From Alphaproteobacteria bacterium (lineage in GTDB: Bacteria > Pseudomonadota > Alphaproteobacteria > Rhizobiales > JAKIUO01), in assembly GCA_024280475.1 (NCBI GenBank), contig JAJRQA010000094.1:1-55513 (forward strand): DNA of 55,513 nt, written 5' to 3'. The first letter of the stretch is position 1; every line of letters starts with the position of its first letter. Made by a program: the position numbers and the translations under genes. Below the pieces are notes generated by a model. It did not search any database and had not been told where the DNA came from. It saw nothing but the letters and a program-made list of their open reading frames with translations. Shown one piece after another: positions 36,142 to 45,176 of this stretch.

Positions 36142-37508
36142 CCAGTTTTTTCAGTGATCTACTTGTGGCCATCAGCGAGCGCGGGCGCAGCCTCATTGAT
36201 TTGCAACAAGCATCTCCTGAACCAAAAGATCTGCAAGCGACTGCCAAGGCCTTGTTGTCGCAAAAAGGCGAAGCCTCCGGGATTGCGCTGGCCAGTGATT
36301 TTTTCTCCGTTTATGACGGCTTGAACGAGAGCGAGCTTGATGCTTTTTTTAATATGCTAGCTGAGCAATTCGGGCCTGACCTTGAGGGGGTCAATAAAAT
36401 CATCTCGGGTCTTCGTGAGACGCTGAGCGTTGACGAGGTGTTGCAGCTTCATCAAAAATCCGAGCCGCAAAGACAAGAGCTTTTTCGTCGCCTCAATCAG
36501 GCACCACAGGGAACATTGCGGCTGGTGCGTTTGCGCGAAGACTTGTTGGCACGGCTCGAAAAAAACCCTCGACTTGCTGAGGTCGATGCCGATTTACATC
36601 ATCTGTTCCATTCCTGGTTCAATCGTGGCTTTCTGGTTTTGAAGCGGATTTCCTGGTCAACGCCTGCCTCCATTCTTGAAAAAATCATTAAATATGAGGC
36701 GGTGCACGAAATCGCCAGTTGGGAGGATTTGCGCCAGCGCATCGAGCCAGCTGACCGGCGTTGCTATGCGTTTTTTCATCCAGCTCTGGTTGAAGAGCCA
36801 TTGATCTTTGTGGAAGTTGCGCTTGGAGAAGAGATCCCGGACGCGATCGAACCAGTGATCGCCCAAAAGCGTCAAAGCGTCAAAACTGCCGATGCCAGAT
36901 TGGCGACCTTTTATTCTATCAGCAATTGTCAAAAGGGACTGTCCGGCATTTCATTCGGTAATTTTTTGATCAAACAGGTGGCGCAAGAATTACTCAGTGA
37001 GCTCCCTCAACTAGACGCATTTGCGACGCTCTCCCCGATGCCGGGCTTCGTGAAATGGCTCCGGCATCTGATTGATCATCAAGAAGAAAAAAAACGGGAG
37101 GATGTTCCTGTTGTGAACGAGGAAGAGCTGCGTGCCATCAAACACCTGCTGGCGAGCGGCTGGCCGGCACCCGCTGATAAACAACAAGCATTGGAGAAAA
37201 TACTTGTGCCGCTTTCAGCCTGGTATTTTCTCAATGCAAAGGACCGCGATCAAAAGCCATATGACCCGGTGGCACGTTTTCATCTGGGCAACGGGGCGCG
37301 ATTGGAGCGCATTAACTGGCTGGCTGATCGCTCTGCAAAAAGTTTTAGCCAATCAGCCGGGATCATGGTCAATTACCTTTATGATCTCGACAAGATCGAA
37401 CATAATCATGAAGCTTTTGCCAATCAAGGCGAGGTGATTGCTGCCAGTTCGATTGCGCGCATTGCAAAACTGTCTTCTTCATTTCAAACCGTGGAGAAAG
37501 TGTCATGA
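36138..37508 (+). CDS. Malonyl-CoA decarboxylase
   Basis: A 456-residue enzyme converting malonyl-CoA to acetyl-CoA and CO2. The start at 36138 overlaps the TRAP large-subunit stop; a much longer frame upstream is a shadow of the TRAP gene. Family landmarks: RRCYAFFHPALVEEPLIFVEVAL near 200-225, SNCQKGLSGISFGNFLIKQV near 265 (the catalytic Ser is in LSG) and FHLGNGARLERINWLAD near 385 (the catalytic His is in FHL). The N-terminal ~130 residues are the helical domain. It overlaps the ligase gene by 4 bases. In rhizobia the equivalent is MatA. Confidence 0.95.
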   Translation: MTSFFSDLLVAISERGRSLIDLQQASPEPKDLQATAKALLSQKGEASGIALASDFFSVYDGLNESELDAFFNMLAEQFGPDLEGVNKIISGLRETLSVDEVLQLHQKSEPQRQELFRRLNQAPQGTLRLVRLREDLLARLEKNPRLAEVDADLHHLFHSWFNRGFLVLKRISWSTPASILEKIIKYEAVHEIASWEDLRQRIEPADRRCYAFFHPALVEEPLIFVEVALGEEIPDAIEPVIAQKRQSVKTADARLATFYSISNCQKGLSGISFGNFLIKQVAQELLSELPQLDAFATLSPMPGFVKWLRHLIDHQEEKKREDVPVVNEEELRAIKHLLASGWPAPADKQQALEKILVPLSAWYFLNAKDRDQKPYDPVARFHLGNGARLERINWLADRSAKSFSQSAGIMVNYLYDLDKIEHNHEAFANQGEVIAASSIARIAKLSSSFQTVEKVS

Positions 37509-39034
37509 CGACCTCACAAGATCACAATCTGTTCGGTATATTTCGCAGCCGTATCGAGAATCTTGACGCCCCGTTTTTGCAATTGCCTGATGATCGGGTG
37601 ATCAGCTATGGGGATATGGTGAAGCGCTCCGCGCAATTTGCCAACGCTCTTGTGTCGCTTGGAGTAAAGCCGGGAGACAGGGTTGCTGCGCAAGTCGAGA
37701 AAAGTGCGGATGCCTTGTTCTTATATCTTGGGTGTTTGCGGGCAGGGGGCGTGTTTCTACCGCTGAATATGGGCTACAAGGACAAGGAGTTGGCCTATTT
37801 TATCACTGATGCCGAACCTGCTCTGGTGGCGTGCACGTCGGCGCGCAAAAATGCCCTCGAGGAGATTGTCAGCGCCTGCGGGTCTGGTCGTGTTGAAACA
37901 TTTGATCAAGGCGGTGGGGGCTCTTTGATTGAGATCGCAGATGGTTCGGATACAGTTTTCAAAGATCTGCATCGCGAAGCAGATGATCTGGCTGCCATCC
38001 TTTATACATCGGGAACGACCGGGCGATCAAAAGGCGCCATGCTGACCCATAAAAACCTCTCGTCCAACGCGCAAGCGCTTGTTGACGTCTGGCAGTTCAC
38101 GAACACTGATGTGTTATTGCACGCACTTCCCATATTTCATACGCATGGTCTGTTTGTTGCGACCAATACCGTTTTAAGCTCGGGCGGTTCGATGATTTTT
38201 CAAAATAAATTTGACGTTGAGCGCGTGCTTGCTGCCTTGCCGCGTGCGACTTGCATGATGGGCGTGCCAACCTTTTATTCCCGCTTGCTGGCTTCAAAGG
38301 AATTAACCCGCGATCTGGTTTCTCATATCCGCGTTTTTATCTCAGGGTCAGCCCCCCTGTCGCCAGAAACTCATAAAAAATTCGAACAACAGACCGGCCA
38401 CGCTATTCTGGAGCGCTATGGAATGACCGAGACCAGCATGAACACCTCGAACCCGTTTGATGGCGAGCGCCGCGCCAGCACGGTTGGTTTTGCGCTGCCA
38501 GACATCGAAATCCGTATCGTCGATATTGAAAGCGGGGGTGAGCTTGACACCAATGAGGTGGGTGTCATTGAAATTCGTGGCCCCAATGTCTTTAAGGGCT
38601 ATTGGCGCATGCCCGAAAAAACCAAAGAAGAATTTCGGGATGATGGCTTTTTCATTTCTGGGGATTTGGGTTTCATTGATGAACGCGGTTACATTTCGAT
38701 TGTCGGTCGCAACAAGGATCTGATCATTTCAGGCGGTTTTAATATTTACCCCGCTGAAGTGGAAAATGCCCTTGATGCCATCAACGGCATTAGCGAGAGC
38801 GCTGTTATTGGCGTGCCTCACCCTGATTTTGGAGAAGGGGTGACGGCGGTTGTGGTGCCTGAAGGTGAGTGCCCGCTTGGCACGGAAGACATTCGCGCCA
38901 CACTTGAACGTGATCTGGCCAACTACAAATTGCCCAAGCGGGTATTTTTCGTCGATGCCTTGCCTCGCAACAAAATGGGGAAAATTCAGAAAAATCAGCT
39001 GCGTGAACAATTTCACGCAGCCTATCAGGCTTAG
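37505..39034 (+). CDS. matB: Malonyl-CoA synthetase (malonate-CoA ligase)
   Basis: A 509-residue adenylate-forming enzyme making malonyl-CoA from malonate, CoA and ATP. Motifs: the P-loop YTSGTTGRSKGAMLTHKN near 165-182, the YGMTET stretch near 305, GRNKDLIISGGFNIYPAEVE near 405 and the C-terminal catalytic Lys in NKMGKIQKNQ near 495. The close fit of the N-terminal region to MatB and the linked decarboxylase make malonate the likely substrate over other acyl acids. It overlaps the decarboxylase stop as ATGA. Confidence 0.93.
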   Translation: MTTSQDHNLFGIFRSRIENLDAPFLQLPDDRVISYGDMVKRSAQFANALVSLGVKPGDRVAAQVEKSADALFLYLGCLRAGGVFLPLNMGYKDKELAYFITDAEPALVACTSARKNALEEIVSACGSGRVETFDQGGGGSLIEIADGSDTVFKDLHREADDLAAILYTSGTTGRSKGAMLTHKNLSSNAQALVDVWQFTNTDVLLHALPIFHTHGLFVATNTVLSSGGSMIFQNKFDVERVLAALPRATCMMGVPTFYSRLLASKELTRDLVSHIRVFISGSAPLSPETHKKFEQQTGHAILERYGMTETSMNTSNPFDGERRASTVGFALPDIEIRIVDIESGGELDTNEVGVIEIRGPNVFKGYWRMPEKTKEEFRDDGFFISGDLGFIDERGYISIVGRNKDLIISGGFNIYPAEVENALDAINGISESAVIGVPHPDFGEGVTAVVVPEGECPLGTEDIRATLERDLANYKLPKRVFFVDALPRNKMGKIQKNQLREQFHAAYQA

Positions 39035-39074
39035 CCGTGCTATTCATTCAGATCATCAGGATCGAGATCAAATA

Positions 39075-40022
39075 ATGAGCACGGTATTATCACTGACATT
39101 ACCATTTTTTGGCTTGATATTTCTCGGATTTATGGCCGCGAAATTCTTTCGTAAAGAGCAACCGGCAGGTGATTGGCTTACCATATTTGTGGTTTATTTT
39201 ACCGTCCCGGCGCTGTTGTTTTCACTGCTCTCCAAAGCACCCATCGAAGAGCTGGGAAACATGAGCTTCATCGTCGCGACGACGGGCTCGACATTGTTGG
39301 TTTTTATTCTGGCATTTTTATTGGCGACGTCGCGCCACAAGAAAGGCATTGCGGCAACCTCGCTGCAAGCGGCTGCCGGTTCTTACAGTAATTGTGGCTA
39401 TCTTGGCGTCCCGCTTGCTGTTGCAGCTTTTGGCTCCAGCGCCGCAATCCCTGCCACTCTTATTGTTTGTTTTGACAGCCTTTTGATCTTTCTGCTGGTT
39501 CCGGTTTTTATTGCACTTGGGCGATCTGACCGGCCAGGGTTTGGTACCGTTTTGAGCGACATTGTCAACCGTATCGTTTTCAATCCGCTGATCCTTGGCT
39601 GCGTTGCTGGCATATTTGCAGCCTATTTCGAATTTATGCCTCCAGGCCCGATCAATCGCGTCATAGAATATTTGAGCACAGCGGCTGCGCCTTGCGCCCT
39701 TTTTGCGCTTGGGGTCACCGTTGGCTCGCGCTCGGTCGAGCGTTCTTCTGCTGGGGTGAGTACCAATATATTTTTCAAGTTAATCGTTCATCCGCTGGTG
39801 TTGCTGGGCGTGCTTTTGCTGGTGGGCATCACGGGGGTCTGGCTGAAAACAGCTGTTCTCATAGCCTCACTACCAACAGCGCTTGGCGTTTATGTCATCG
39901 CCAATCAGGCACAAGTGGAAACGCAAAACGTCTCAAGTACCATTTTATACAGTACGGTCATTTCGCTGATCACCATCACATCAATTCTGTATATTTTCGA
40001 ACTCGGCTTCCTGCCTGAATAG
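39075..40022 (+). CDS. AEC-family transporter
   Basis: A 315-residue membrane protein of the auxin efflux carrier family (10 helices), a family that includes the malonate carrier MdcF. Motifs: FFGLIFLGFMAAKFF near the N-terminus and AAAGSYSNCGYLGVPLAVAAFG near 108, a typical AEC repeat turn. It ends the malonate operon, 40 bases after matB. It may be a second malonate carrier, perhaps low-affinity or outward, beside the TRAP system. The ribosome site is weak; the ATG at 39075 is set by the hydrophobic N-terminus. Confidence 0.87.
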   Translation: MSTVLSLTLPFFGLIFLGFMAAKFFRKEQPAGDWLTIFVVYFTVPALLFSLLSKAPIEELGNMSFIVATTGSTLLVFILAFLLATSRHKKGIAATSLQAAAGSYSNCGYLGVPLAVAAFGSSAAIPATLIVCFDSLLIFLLVPVFIALGRSDRPGFGTVLSDIVNRIVFNPLILGCVAGIFAAYFEFMPPGPINRVIEYLSTAAAPCALFALGVTVGSRSVERSSAGVSTNIFFKLIVHPLVLLGVLLLVGITGVWLKTAVLIASLPTALGVYVIANQAQVETQNVSSTILYSTVISLITITSILYIFELGFLPE

Positions 40023-40106
40023 TGCTTTATCAATGCAAAGATTGAGTGCGCCGTCATTTGTTTTGGGGGAGGGGGCAGCCAACATGTGCACAAGAACTGT
40101 CTATTT

Positions 40107-40122
40107 TGTGATGGCCATCACA
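40107..40122 (+). promoter_or_regulatory. CRP-like palindrome upstream of the first RTX gene
   Basis: TGTGATGGCCATCACA is a perfect 16-bp palindrome matching TGTGA-N6-TCACA. It lies ~103 bases before the start codon. About 30 bases downstream of its centre is a poor -10-like CTAGCG, near the spot a class II activator site predicts. Similar sites precede the second RTX gene and the exporter gene. Confidence 0.75.
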
Positions 40123-40216
40123 CCTCCTCTTTGCAAATCCTCCTAGCGTCATCAAATCAGCACCGGGCACGCCGGGTTCGCAACAAATGACAAATACAAA
40201 ATGAGGAAACAAGACA

Positions 40217-41695
40217 ATGAAAATATTCCCAACCCCTATTCATACCTCCCTGCGCTATTGGACACATTACGGATCAAATAGTAATAACAACATGACCGGT
40301 AGCGATTTCCAAGACGTCTTTTACACTTATAATGGGCGCGATAGGGTTTATGCCGGTGGTGGAAATGACATTATTTTTGGCGGCTCTGGTCGCGATATTT
40401 TCTATGGCGATGATGGCAATGATACGCTCTATGGCTATGGAGGTGTCGATTTCCTGCATGGCGGACGCGGCGAAGACCATATTTATGGTGGAGATAGCCG
40501 GGACTGGCTTTGGGGCGATGAGGGTAACGACTGGCTCTATGGAGAAGAGGGCCGGGATACACTTTACGGTGGCGATGGTATCGACCATTTATATGGCGGC
40601 GCGGGCAATGACACTTTGACCGGTGGCCGAGGTGCCGATGTGCTTGATGGCGGGGATGGTATTGATACCGCCAACTATTCAACCTCTATCGCTAATGTTC
40701 GCGTTGACCTGGCAGCTGGAACCGGCAGGGGACAAGATGCACATGGCGACACCCTTATCAATATCGAGAATGTTACGGGTTCAAATAGCAGGGATGTTCT
40801 GAAGGGAGATGGCCAGGATAATGTTCTCTCGGGGCTTGGATCCAGAGATAATATATATGGCGGCGACGGTGATGATACGATCCTTGGCGGCGCTGGCGAT
40901 GATGAACTGTTTGGTGAGCGAGGCGCAGACTTCATTGATGGCGGCGCAGGCGACGAAGATATCGCTAAATATATTAAATCATCTGCCGGTGTCGAAGTTA
41001 ACCTGACCACAGGTGAAGGCCGTGGTGGAGATGCGCAAGGCGACAGGCTGGTGAATGTGGAACAGCTGATGGGTTCACAATTCGATGACACCTTCATCGG
41101 TGATAGCGCTGACAACTTCCTAACTGGTCTTGGCGGAGATGATGTTCTCAGAGGCGGATCTGGCGATGACTTACTGCGGGGCGGTGTTGGCAACGATATA
41201 ATGGATGGTGGCGCGGGAAATGATACCGCCTCCTTAAGATTTTCAGGTTCATTCGGTATGCGGATCGACCTGGAAGAAGGAGAAACCAGATCGATTGACA
41301 CCGGAGATATGGTGGATGAACTCATCAGTATTGAAAATATTGAAGGCACCGGCTGGGCAGATCGTATCTACGGCGATGATGGTGATAATCAGCTCAACGG
41401 CATGGGTGGAGACGATAGAATAGAAGGCGGTGACGGCAACGATACTTTGATCGGTGGCAGCGGCACGGACCGCTTCATCTTTGACGATTATTGGGGCAAT
41501 GATGTTATTAAAGATTTTGATCTTAACGGCGAGAAGCTGAATTTTGATAATGTTCGGCGACTTGGCGACGATGATATGACCATGGTGCAACAAGGTAATG
41601 ACACCATCATCACATTTGATGAGGACAATGCCGGAACGATCGTTCTGGAAAATGTTGAAATGTCTTTGCTGACAGACGATCATTTTTCCTTCTAG
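40217..41695 (+). CDS. RTX calcium-binding repeat protein 1 (type I secretion substrate)
   Basis: A 492-residue protein almost wholly of RTX-type GGxGxDxUx repeats. There is no Sec signal and no cysteine. Four repeat blocks (about 30-150, 190-245, 285-335 and 375-420) are split by ~40-residue spacers with a shared pattern: V-x-V-D-L-x-x-G, then GD-x-L-x-N-I-E-N (near 162-185, 259-285 and 348-375). The end (TDDHFSF) is acidic then hydrophobic, as in PrtD-type export signals. No protease, lipase or other enzyme motif is visible. The second RTX gene 3' is a paralogue with a matching leader. Likely exported by the adjacent ABC/HlyD pair; role unknown. Confidence 0.9.
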   Translation: MKIFPTPIHTSLRYWTHYGSNSNNNMTGSDFQDVFYTYNGRDRVYAGGGNDIIFGGSGRDIFYGDDGNDTLYGYGGVDFLHGGRGEDHIYGGDSRDWLWGDEGNDWLYGEEGRDTLYGGDGIDHLYGGAGNDTLTGGRGADVLDGGDGIDTANYSTSIANVRVDLAAGTGRGQDAHGDTLINIENVTGSNSRDVLKGDGQDNVLSGLGSRDNIYGGDGDDTILGGAGDDELFGERGADFIDGGAGDEDIAKYIKSSAGVEVNLTTGEGRGGDAQGDRLVNVEQLMGSQFDDTFIGDSADNFLTGLGGDDVLRGGSGDDLLRGGVGNDIMDGGAGNDTASLRFSGSFGMRIDLEEGETRSIDTGDMVDELISIENIEGTGWADRIYGDDGDNQLNGMGGDDRIEGGDGNDTLIGGSGTDRFIFDDYWGNDVIKDFDLNGEKLNFDNVRRLGDDDMTMVQQGNDTIITFDEDNAGTIVLENVEMSLLTDDHFSF

Positions 41696-41727
41696 CGGTT
41701 GCATGAGCAAAGGCAGGTCAAGACAAA

Positions 41728-41759
41728 CCGGGCGCTTCCCCAAGCGCCCGGTTTTTTTT
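41728..41759 (+). terminator. Terminator after RTX gene 1
   Basis: A 10-bp stem CCGGGCGCTT/AAGCGCCCGG with a CCCC loop and eight T. It differs by one wobble-position base from the terminator after the second RTX gene. Confidence 0.95.
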
Positions 41760-41786
41760 GTGTGCGGAAAGACCAAACATCGTTCA

Positions 41787-41802
41787 TGTGATGACCGTCA
41801 CA
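41787..41802 (+). promoter_or_regulatory. CRP-like site upstream of the second RTX gene
   Basis: TGTGATGACCGTCACA matches TGTGA-N6-TCACA. The centre is ~107 bases before the start codon and ~30 bases before a -10-like CATAGT near 41822-41827. Same layout as the first RTX gene. Confidence 0.75.
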
Positions 41803-41901
41803 TCATGAGATCGGGAAAACTCATAGTTTTATTTCACCAGCTTCGTTCGGAAGCAAAATCCAAAACAGCATTTTTCAACACAAAATGAAGGAATTAAGAC
41901 A

Positions 41902-43191
41902 ATGAAAATAGTATTGCCGGTTACCTGGAGACGTTATGGCACAGATGGCAATGACACGCTGTACGGAACCAATTATGCCGAAACCTATTACACCTATAAT
42001 GGAGAGGATACAGTCCATGCCGCAGGTGGCAATGACATCATCTATGGCGGCTACCATGTAGATAGGTTCTACGGTGAAGACGGTAATGATGCCCTCTATG
42101 GCTATGGCGGTGATGATTGGCTTTTTGGCGGCAATGGCAATGATTTGCTGGTCGGTGGCAAGGGCAGCGACTGGCTGTCTGGCGGCGATGATGACGACCG
42201 CTTGTTTGGCGAGCAGGGAAATGATGATCTGTACGGCGGTTTCGGCAATGACAGCTTGTATGGAGGGGCAGGTGACGACATTTTAGTCGGTGGTGAGGGT
42301 GCCGATCTGCTTGATGGGGGTGATGGGGTCGATATTGTGAAATACGACCGAGCCACCGAACATATCAGCATTGACCTCGCAGACGATACTGCATATGCCG
42401 CCGCTTATGGCGACACCCTTGTCAATATCGAAAACGTTTCGGGCACGAGATATAACGACAACATCTTTGGAGACGAAAAGGACAATGCTTTCTATGGCCA
42501 ATTTGGCGATGATTTTCTTGCCGGTGCGGGTGGAGATGACAAGCTTTATGGAGGATTGGGCGATGATGTACTGAGCGGAGACGCGGGTGATGACAAGCTT
42601 TACGGCGGCAATGGCGACGACCAGCTCGATGGTGGAGAGGGTAATGATATTCTTCTTGGTGGCGATGGGATAGATACCGTTTCTTACATTTACAGAGCGA
42701 GCGGCTTTGAAATAGACCTTGAGGGAAACTATGCCCATTCACTTGATGGCAGCAAGGAGGGGGATAAACTCAACAGCATTGAAAATGTTCAAGGCTCCAG
42801 AAATGATGACTTGATCAACGGCTCCTTAGAAAACAACACCCTTAGTGGCAATGGTGGCGATGATATCATCAATGGCCGTGGCGGGGACGATCTTTTGCAT
42901 GGCGGAGGCGGGCGAGATGTCTTCATATTTGACCATGATGTAGATCGTGTTAGCGAGAATGATATCATCAGCGACTTCAGGAGCGGCGTTGACCGCATAG
43001 ACCTTAGCAACACCGGCATCGAAAGCTGGAAAGATCTGTTCGATGGCTCTGATCCAGAAGGTGCAGGTTATGATGGAGACTATATCGAGTCTGGTACATA
43101 TCGCGTCATTATTCATACGAATGAAGAAGACACCATCACTTTGAAAGGGACATGGTTGAGCGATCTCGATGAAAGTGACTTCATCTTCTAG
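41902..43191 (+). CDS. RTX calcium-binding repeat protein 2 (type I secretion substrate)
   Basis: A 429-residue paralogue of the upstream RTX protein. The N-terminal ~50 residues match the first protein closely (YTYNG, then AGGNDIIYGG). Three repeat blocks (about 15-145, 180-260 and 300-340) are split by two spacers with the same V/I-x-IDL and GD-x-L-x-x-IENV pattern. No signal peptide, no cysteine, no enzyme motif. It ends ESDFIF, an acidic residue then hydrophobic residues, the classic C-terminal signal for PrtD-type exporters. The leader before the ATG (AAGACAATGAAAATA) is shared with the first gene, so gene and leader were duplicated together. Confidence 0.9.
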   Translation: MKIVLPVTWRRYGTDGNDTLYGTNYAETYYTYNGEDTVHAAGGNDIIYGGYHVDRFYGEDGNDALYGYGGDDWLFGGNGNDLLVGGKGSDWLSGGDDDDRLFGEQGNDDLYGGFGNDSLYGGAGDDILVGGEGADLLDGGDGVDIVKYDRATEHISIDLADDTAYAAAYGDTLVNIENVSGTRYNDNIFGDEKDNAFYGQFGDDFLAGAGGDDKLYGGLGDDVLSGDAGDDKLYGGNGDDQLDGGEGNDILLGGDGIDTVSYIYRASGFEIDLEGNYAHSLDGSKEGDKLNSIENVQGSRNDDLINGSLENNTLSGNGGDDIINGRGGDDLLHGGGGRDVFIFDHDVDRVSENDIISDFRSGVDRIDLSNTGIESWKDLFDGSDPEGAGYDGDYIESGTYRVIIHTNEEDTITLKGTWLSDLDESDFIF

Positions 43192-43219
43192 GCATTGAGT
43201 ACACTCACTGAAACTGAAA

Positions 43220-43249
43220 CCGGGCGCTTCCCCAAGCGTCCGGTTTTTT
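43220..43249 (+). terminator. Terminator after RTX gene 2
   Basis: CCGGGCGCTT pairs with AAGCGTCCGG around a CCCC loop, followed by six T. Almost identical to the terminator after the first RTX gene. Confidence 0.94.
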
Positions 43250-43273
43250 CTGCCCACATCAAATAATCCAAAT

Positions 43274-43289
43274 CGTGACGCTCATCACA
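43274..43289 (+). promoter_or_regulatory. CRP-like site upstream of the type I exporter gene
   Basis: CGTGACGCTCATCACA fits TGTGA-N6-TCACA with one mismatch at the first base. The centre is ~77 bases before the start codon and ~32 bases before a -10-like CATTCT (43311-43316). Third member of the set. Confidence 0.62.
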
Positions 43290-43357
43290 ACAAAATGGTG
43301 ACCGATCCCTCATTCTGATCTCAGGAAATAAAATCAGTCTTTAAGGGAGATACGGAT

Positions 43358-45097
43358 ATGTCAGTCACAATTACAAAATCAGAAACTTCAGCATCAGTGG
43401 TCAAAGATGGTCTTAGGGCCAGCAGCGGGGCGATTGTCTCGGTCGGCGTTCTGTCGCTCGTTCTCAATATACTGATGCTTACTGGCCCCATGTTCATGCT
43501 GCAGGTTTATGATCGTGTGCTGACCAGCCATTCGGTTCCGACCCTTATTGCCCTTGGTGCGATCGCCATTGTGCTCTATGCTTTTTTTGGCCTGTTCAGC
43601 ATGTTCCGCTCCTGGATGACGGCGCGCATTGGCTCTAGCCTGGATCATCGCCTTGCGGCATCAGCCTTTGATGCCAGCGTTCAGATACCGCTGAAAACCC
43701 GCGGTAAAATGCAAAAGATTGAGCCCGTTCGTGATCTCGAGCAGATCCGCAGTTTTATTTCAGGTCCCGGCCTTACCGCCTTGTTTGACCTTCCTTTCCT
43801 GCCATTTTATCTGATCATTGTTTATCTTCTACATCCCATGCTCGGCCTGCTTGGTACAGTGGGTGCCGCCATCCTCGTGACCTCTACCTTGTTGCACGAA
43901 TGGCTTGTCAAAGGACCAACGGCCGACCTCAACGCCAAGCGCCAGAATGATCGTGGTCTTATTGCAGCGGCTCGCGACAATGCCGAAGTGCTCTCTGCAA
44001 TGGGGATGCTTCCCTCCTTGCGCCAACGCTGGTTGGGTCACCACAATAAAACCCTTGCTGCCAATCAAAAACTCTCCAGCCGTTCTGCTGCCTTTAGCTC
44101 TTTCACCAAGATGGCGCGGTTCATGTTGCAGTCTGGAGCCCTGGCTCTTGGTGCCTATCTGGCCATAAAGGGTGAGCTATCTCCAGGTGCCATGATCGCT
44201 TCTTCGATCATTCTCTCTCGTGCTCTGGCTCCTGTGGAACAGGTCATCGGTCAATGGCGTAATTTTGTTTCGGCCCGCCTTGCCATGAAGCAGCTGGAGA
44301 AAATCATTCCAGGGCTCGAGCAGGTGGAGACGGAAACCAAACTGCCAGCGCCCACGCAAAAGCTGGAAGTGATCGGCCTCACAGTCATGGCGCCGGGCAC
44401 AAGTGACGCGGCGCTCAAAGGTATCGCTCTGTCTTTGCAGGCCGGGGACGCGGTCGGTGTCATCGGGTCAAGCGGCGCTGGCAAGACGACCTTGGCCCGT
44501 GCTCTACTGGGCATCTGGCCATCAGCGCGCGGCGAAATCCGTCTGGATGGCGCTTTAACTGATCAGTTCACGAAGGAAGTAATAGGTAATTCAATTGGTT
44601 ACCTTCCACAAGATGTGGAGCTGTTTGATGGTACTATTGCTGAAAATATTGCCCGGTTTCATTCGCAAGCAACGTCTGACGAGATTGTTGAAGCTGCCAA
44701 GCTGGCTGGCTGTCATGACATGATCCTGGGATTTGCCAAGGGCTATGACACGGTCATTGGAGAAGCGGGCCGAAGCCTGTCAGGTGGTCAGCGCCAGTGC
44801 ATTGGTCTTGCCCGCGCCGTTTTCGGAAAGCCGTTCCTTATTGTTCTGGACGAGCCAAATTCCAATCTCGATCAAACCGGTGAAATGGCTCTCAACAAAG
44901 CGATCCTGGCGCTTCGCAAAGCTGGCAGTATCGTCATGATTATTGCTCATCGTCATTCAGCCCTTGCCTCTGTCAATAAGGTTCTGGCCCTCAAAGATGG
45001 ACACCAGGCAGCATTTGGCCCGCGTAACGATGTTATGGAGCAACTTTTCGCCAATCAAACGACCAACAAAGGAGAATTGAAAGTCGTCAAAAAGTGA
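43358..45097 (+). CDS. Type I secretion ABC transporter/permease, PrtD type
   Basis: A 579-residue half-transporter: six membrane helices (about 30-310), then an ATPase domain with Walker A GSSGAGKT near 369-377, the signature LSGGQRQ near 473 and Walker B FLIVLDEPNSNLD near 496. There is no C39 peptidase or C39-like domain, so it is of the PrtD rather than the HlyB kind, matching substrates with short C-terminal signals. It would export the two adjacent RTX proteins together with the HlyD-type adaptor 79 bases downstream. Confidence 0.95.
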   Translation: MSVTITKSETSASVVKDGLRASSGAIVSVGVLSLVLNILMLTGPMFMLQVYDRVLTSHSVPTLIALGAIAIVLYAFFGLFSMFRSWMTARIGSSLDHRLAASAFDASVQIPLKTRGKMQKIEPVRDLEQIRSFISGPGLTALFDLPFLPFYLIIVYLLHPMLGLLGTVGAAILVTSTLLHEWLVKGPTADLNAKRQNDRGLIAAARDNAEVLSAMGMLPSLRQRWLGHHNKTLAANQKLSSRSAAFSSFTKMARFMLQSGALALGAYLAIKGELSPGAMIASSIILSRALAPVEQVIGQWRNFVSARLAMKQLEKIIPGLEQVETETKLPAPTQKLEVIGLTVMAPGTSDAALKGIALSLQAGDAVGVIGSSGAGKTTLARALLGIWPSARGEIRLDGALTDQFTKEVIGNSIGYLPQDVELFDGTIAENIARFHSQATSDEIVEAAKLAGCHDMILGFAKGYDTVIGEAGRSLSGGQRQCIGLARAVFGKPFLIVLDEPNSNLDQTGEMALNKAILALRKAGSIVMIIAHRHSALASVNKVLALKDGHQAAFGPRNDVMEQLFANQTTNKGELKVVKK

Positions 45098-45176
45098 TGT
45101 TCGGCACAGTTTTGGAGATCGTACCAGCCTACTGTTTTTGAATAGTCGCAGACACAACACATCAGGGGACAAGAAC

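Noticed and set aside
40675-41349. 224-codon frame opposite RTX gene 1
   Set aside because: Ser/Pro-rich antisense of the Asp/Gly repeats; typical artefact of RTX codons.
40217-43191. RTX proteins as serralysin-type proteases
   Set aside because: No HExxH zinc motif or catalytic domain; both are repeats from near the start.
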